64,000 bases of DNA, from NCBI RefSeq assembly GCF_900094555.1, contig NZ_FMAC01000005.1:434001-498000 (forward strand). Direction: 5' to 3'. Each line of letters opens with the position of its first letter. The stretch's first letter is position 1. The DNA is from Martinezella hainanensis (lineage in GTDB: Bacteria > Pseudomonadota > Alphaproteobacteria > Rhizobiales > Rhizobiaceae). Below, one piece after another: positions 61,882 through 64,000 of this stretch. A model generated the notes under the pieces. The model was not told the origin of the DNA, did no database searches, and was given only the letters and a program-made list of their open reading frames with translations. A program made the position numbers and the translations under genes.

Positions 61882-63087
61882 ATGAGCCGTATCGAGAATA
61901 ACAAGGAATTCACTGATTTCGTTAGGCTGGTGGATGCACGCTCTTCCGGCGTCGTCATAGGTCAACCAGTTTCCTGGCCGCGTTCTGTTGCGCGATGGGC
62001 TAGATCGCAGCTGCTGCTGTTGCTCATCGTCGTCGTTCCCGGTCTGCTTGGGGCGGTCTATTACGGTTTCATCTGCGCCGATCAGTATGTTTCCGAAACA
62101 CAGTTCGTCGTGCGCAGTCCGAACCGGAATGCCGCGGGGCTGCTCAGCGGCTTTCTCCAGAGCACCGGCTTCGTTCGCGCGCAGGACGACAGCTACATCG
62201 TCACCGAGTTCATCAAGTCACGCGCCGCTGTCGACGCCTTGGTAAAGAGAGATGGCCTGACCGGGATCCTCTCCCGTCCCGAAGGAGACATTCTCAGCCG
62301 CTACCCGTTACCTTGGGCCGAAGCCAATAACGAGGAGCTGTATCAGCACTACCTTCGTTTCATCAATGTGCGCACCGACAGTGGCAGTGGCGTAACGACG
62401 CTGGATGCGCGCGCATTTCGTGCTGAAGACGCCTATCGCTTGGCCAATGCCCTGGTTCAGCATGCGGAAGAACTCATCAACCGCCTTAATGATCGGGCGC
62501 GCGAGGATGCCATCCACTACGCACAGATCGAAGTGAATGACAGCCAGGCAAGGCTGTCCAACATGCAAAAGAGCCTGACGGACTTCCGCAATCGTGAAGC
62601 GCTTGTCGACCCAAGCAAGCAATCGTCTGCCGCCTTGGACATGATTGCACGACTTTCGGACGATCTGGCCGACAGCAAGGCGCGTCTTTCGGCGCTGGAA
62701 TTGCAGGCGCCGCAAAGTCCACAGGGGGAAGCGCTGAGAGCGCGCGTGGCGGCGATGGAGCGCCAAATCAGTGATGAACGGGCACGTATCGTCGGTAGCG
62801 ACGGCTCGATGGCGCCTCGCATCGCGCAATATGAGCAGCTGCTGCTGGAGAGGGAAATGGCAGCAAAGATGCTGACGTCGGCCACCGTTTCCCTGGAAAA
62901 TGCCAGGATCGATGCGCAGCGGCAACAATTGTATCTGGAGCGAATCGCTGATCCGAATTTGCCCGATCATGCGCTGTACCCGAAACGGTTCGGTTCGTTT
63001 CTGATGCTGCTTGCGGTTTGCTTCGCGACGTTCTGGATTGTGCGCTTCTTCATGATCCAGGTATATGAGCACGCGGCTCAGCAATGA
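61882..63087 (+). CDS. kpsE: Capsule polysaccharide export inner-membrane protein, KpsE/CtrB family (copy 2)
   Basis: A 401-residue paralogue of the protein at 53236. It has a helix near residue 43-63 (LLLLLIVVVPGLLGAVYYGF), the periplasmic LNDRAREDAIHYAQ, SLTDFRNREALVDPSKQSS and MVGSDKS-like RIVGSDGSMAPRIAQYEQL, and a closing membrane helix near 372. Similarity to copy 1 extends over the whole chain. The stop overlaps the kpsT start in an ATGA, so this copy is coupled to the exporter ATPase. It starts 638 bases from the divergent kpsC. Confidence 0.9.
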   Translation: MSRIENNKEFTDFVRLVDARSSGVVIGQPVSWPRSVARWARSQLLLLLIVVVPGLLGAVYYGFICADQYVSETQFVVRSPNRNAAGLLSGFLQSTGFVRAQDDSYIVTEFIKSRAAVDALVKRDGLTGILSRPEGDILSRYPLPWAEANNEELYQHYLRFINVRTDSGSGVTTLDARAFRAEDAYRLANALVQHAEELINRLNDRAREDAIHYAQIEVNDSQARLSNMQKSLTDFRNREALVDPSKQSSAALDMIARLSDDLADSKARLSALELQAPQSPQGEALRARVAAMERQISDERARIVGSDGSMAPRIAQYEQLLLEREMAAKMLTSATVSLENARIDAQRQQLYLERIADPNLPDHALYPKRFGSFLMLLAVCFATFWIVRFFMIQVYEHAAQQ

Positions 63088-63818
63088 CCGGTCTCCCTTC
63101 CAGTCTCACGCAAATCGCCTCCTCGGTGGCACCCGCGCCGAAGAGCGAAATCCCCTGGCATGAAGATGGCATTGTCGGCGTGTTCGACCTCGTCAAGGAA
63201 TACGAAGTGCATGGCCGGATGCGCCGCGTGGTCGACGGCGTTACATTCAAGATCGGTCGCGGCGAAAAGATCGCCGTCCTCGGACACAACGGGGCCGGCA
63301 AGTCAACGCTCGTACGCATGATTGCAGGCATAGAGGAGCCGACGTCGGGCAAGGTCGTACGCAACATGTCGATGTCGTGGCCCATTGCCTTGAGCGGTGG
63401 CTTCGGTGGCTCGATGACTGGCTTCGACTGCATGCGCTTCCTGTCACGCATCTATGACAAGCCATTCAACGAAATTCGCGATCTGGTAGAGGATTTCAGT
63501 GAGCTTGGCCGCTATCTGCGCATGCCTCTCAGGACCTATTCCTCAGGCATGCGGGCGAGGCTGGCCTTCGGCATGTCGCTTGCCATCGATTTCGATTGCT
63601 ATCTCATCGACGAGGTATTGGCCGTTGGCGACAAGCGCTTCCAATCACGTTGTTTTGAAGAGCTTTTCGTCAAGCGCAAGGATCGCTCGATGATCATTGT
63701 GGGACATAATCTCAATGTGATCGGCGATCTGTGCAAATCGGCGCTCGTGTTGAAAAATGGCCGCGGTCGCGTCTTCGACGACATCGATGCGGCGTTTCGC
63801 ATCTACTCCACATTGTAG
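63084..63818 (+). CDS. kpsT: Capsule ABC exporter ATPase, KpsT family
   Basis: A 244-residue ATPase with Walker A LGHNGAGKSTLVRMIAG near residue 68, signature YSSGMRARLAFGMSLAID near residue 152, Walker B CYLIDEVLAVGD and switch IIVGHNLN. The motif set matches KpsT/CtrD polysaccharide exporters. It energises KpsM. It is separated from kpsM by 7.7 kb but coupled to the second kpsE. Confidence 0.92.
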   Translation: MTGLPSSLTQIASSVAPAPKSEIPWHEDGIVGVFDLVKEYEVHGRMRRVVDGVTFKIGRGEKIAVLGHNGAGKSTLVRMIAGIEEPTSGKVVRNMSMSWPIALSGGFGGSMTGFDCMRFLSRIYDKPFNEIRDLVEDFSELGRYLRMPLRTYSSGMRARLAFGMSLAIDFDCYLIDEVLAVGDKRFQSRCFEELFVKRKDRSMIIVGHNLNVIGDLCKSALVLKNGRGRVFDDIDAAFRIYSTL

Positions 63819-64000
63819 ATCGCCCGGCAGATGGTTGTGCGGATCGATAACAGTAATGCACGCCATATTTGCAAATTGATACAATATCGAACCTTAGATG
63901 CACGGCGCCTCCGTGCTTTCCAGGGTCCGGTTGTTACCTGGGCAGCGGCATCACGAGCCGCAACACAGGCTTCCGCCTAAGCCTTCTGATGTATTAGAAT
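63819..64000. other. Tail of window after kpsT
   Basis: No gene, RNA or terminator could be supported in the last 182 bases. Confidence 0.3.

Overview
The window is high-GC chromosomal or chromid DNA from an alphaproteobacterium, most likely Rhizobium sensu lato. The evidence is a RIME-type intergenic palindrome pair, an ar14/CcsR-like small RNA next to a DUF1127 gene, the divergent dctA / dctBD arrangement with a sigma-54 promoter, a DUF982 protein, rhizobial-type apiose/apionate and carnitine genes, and an ABC-type (kps) capsule region. No rRNA, tRNA, CRISPR array, transposase or phage gene was seen.

Layout. (1) 1-8649: a minus-strand carnitine/betaine operon: peptide-type solute-binding protein (cut by the window edge), caiD-like hydratase, NDP-forming acyl-CoA ligase, acyl-CoA dehydrogenase, carnitine dehydrogenase fused to a hot-dog thioesterase, and a DUF849 beta-keto acid cleavage enzyme. 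A divergent CdhR-like AraC regulator sits at its head. The genes together could take a trimethylammonium acid through L-carnitine to glycine betaine. (2) 8624-11097: a LysR regulator divergent from an EamA exporter, and a small orphan gene. (3) 11129-30511: a sugar-acid regulon of about 19 kb that matches the known D-apiose to D-apionate pathway: apsD, apnL, apnO, oiaK and the RuBisCO-like oiaX. It also carries a ribose-type ABC importer, a second ABC importer of the Ugp/Mal type with a cytoplasmic DUF5060/DUF4038-like glycosidase, a DhaK/DhaL kinase pair, and a NanR-like GntR regulator. Three operon heads carry the same 13-bp box, (C/G)TGGTAT(A/G)ATGAG, which joins them into one candidate regulon. 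(4) 30616-35140: a small membrane protein, uppP, and a thiamin salvage operon thiM-thiE-thiD plus an SDR, under a TPP riboswitch. (5) 35368-38750: a DUF1127 gene, a small RNA with three CCTCCTCCC motifs, yghU, and an orphan PLP-fold protein. (6) 38805-43657: dctD-dctB divergent from dctA, with a perfect DctD-type palindrome and a -24/-12 promoter. (7) 43903-46977: Nudix, XRE and DUF982 genes, then a poorly coding stretch of about 0.9 kb with a diverged repeat. (8) 46978-63818: a surface polysaccharide region: outer-membrane barrel, Hint-domain protein, glycosyltransferases, three proteins with DUF4214-like modules, TPR protein, FkbM methyltransferase, kpsC, kpsM, kpsT and two kpsE paralogues.

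Most genes are called from protein motifs and operon context. Start sites were moved from the longest frame to the codon with the best ribosome binding site or family alignment where stated. Identities rest on recall of the families, since no database search was possible.
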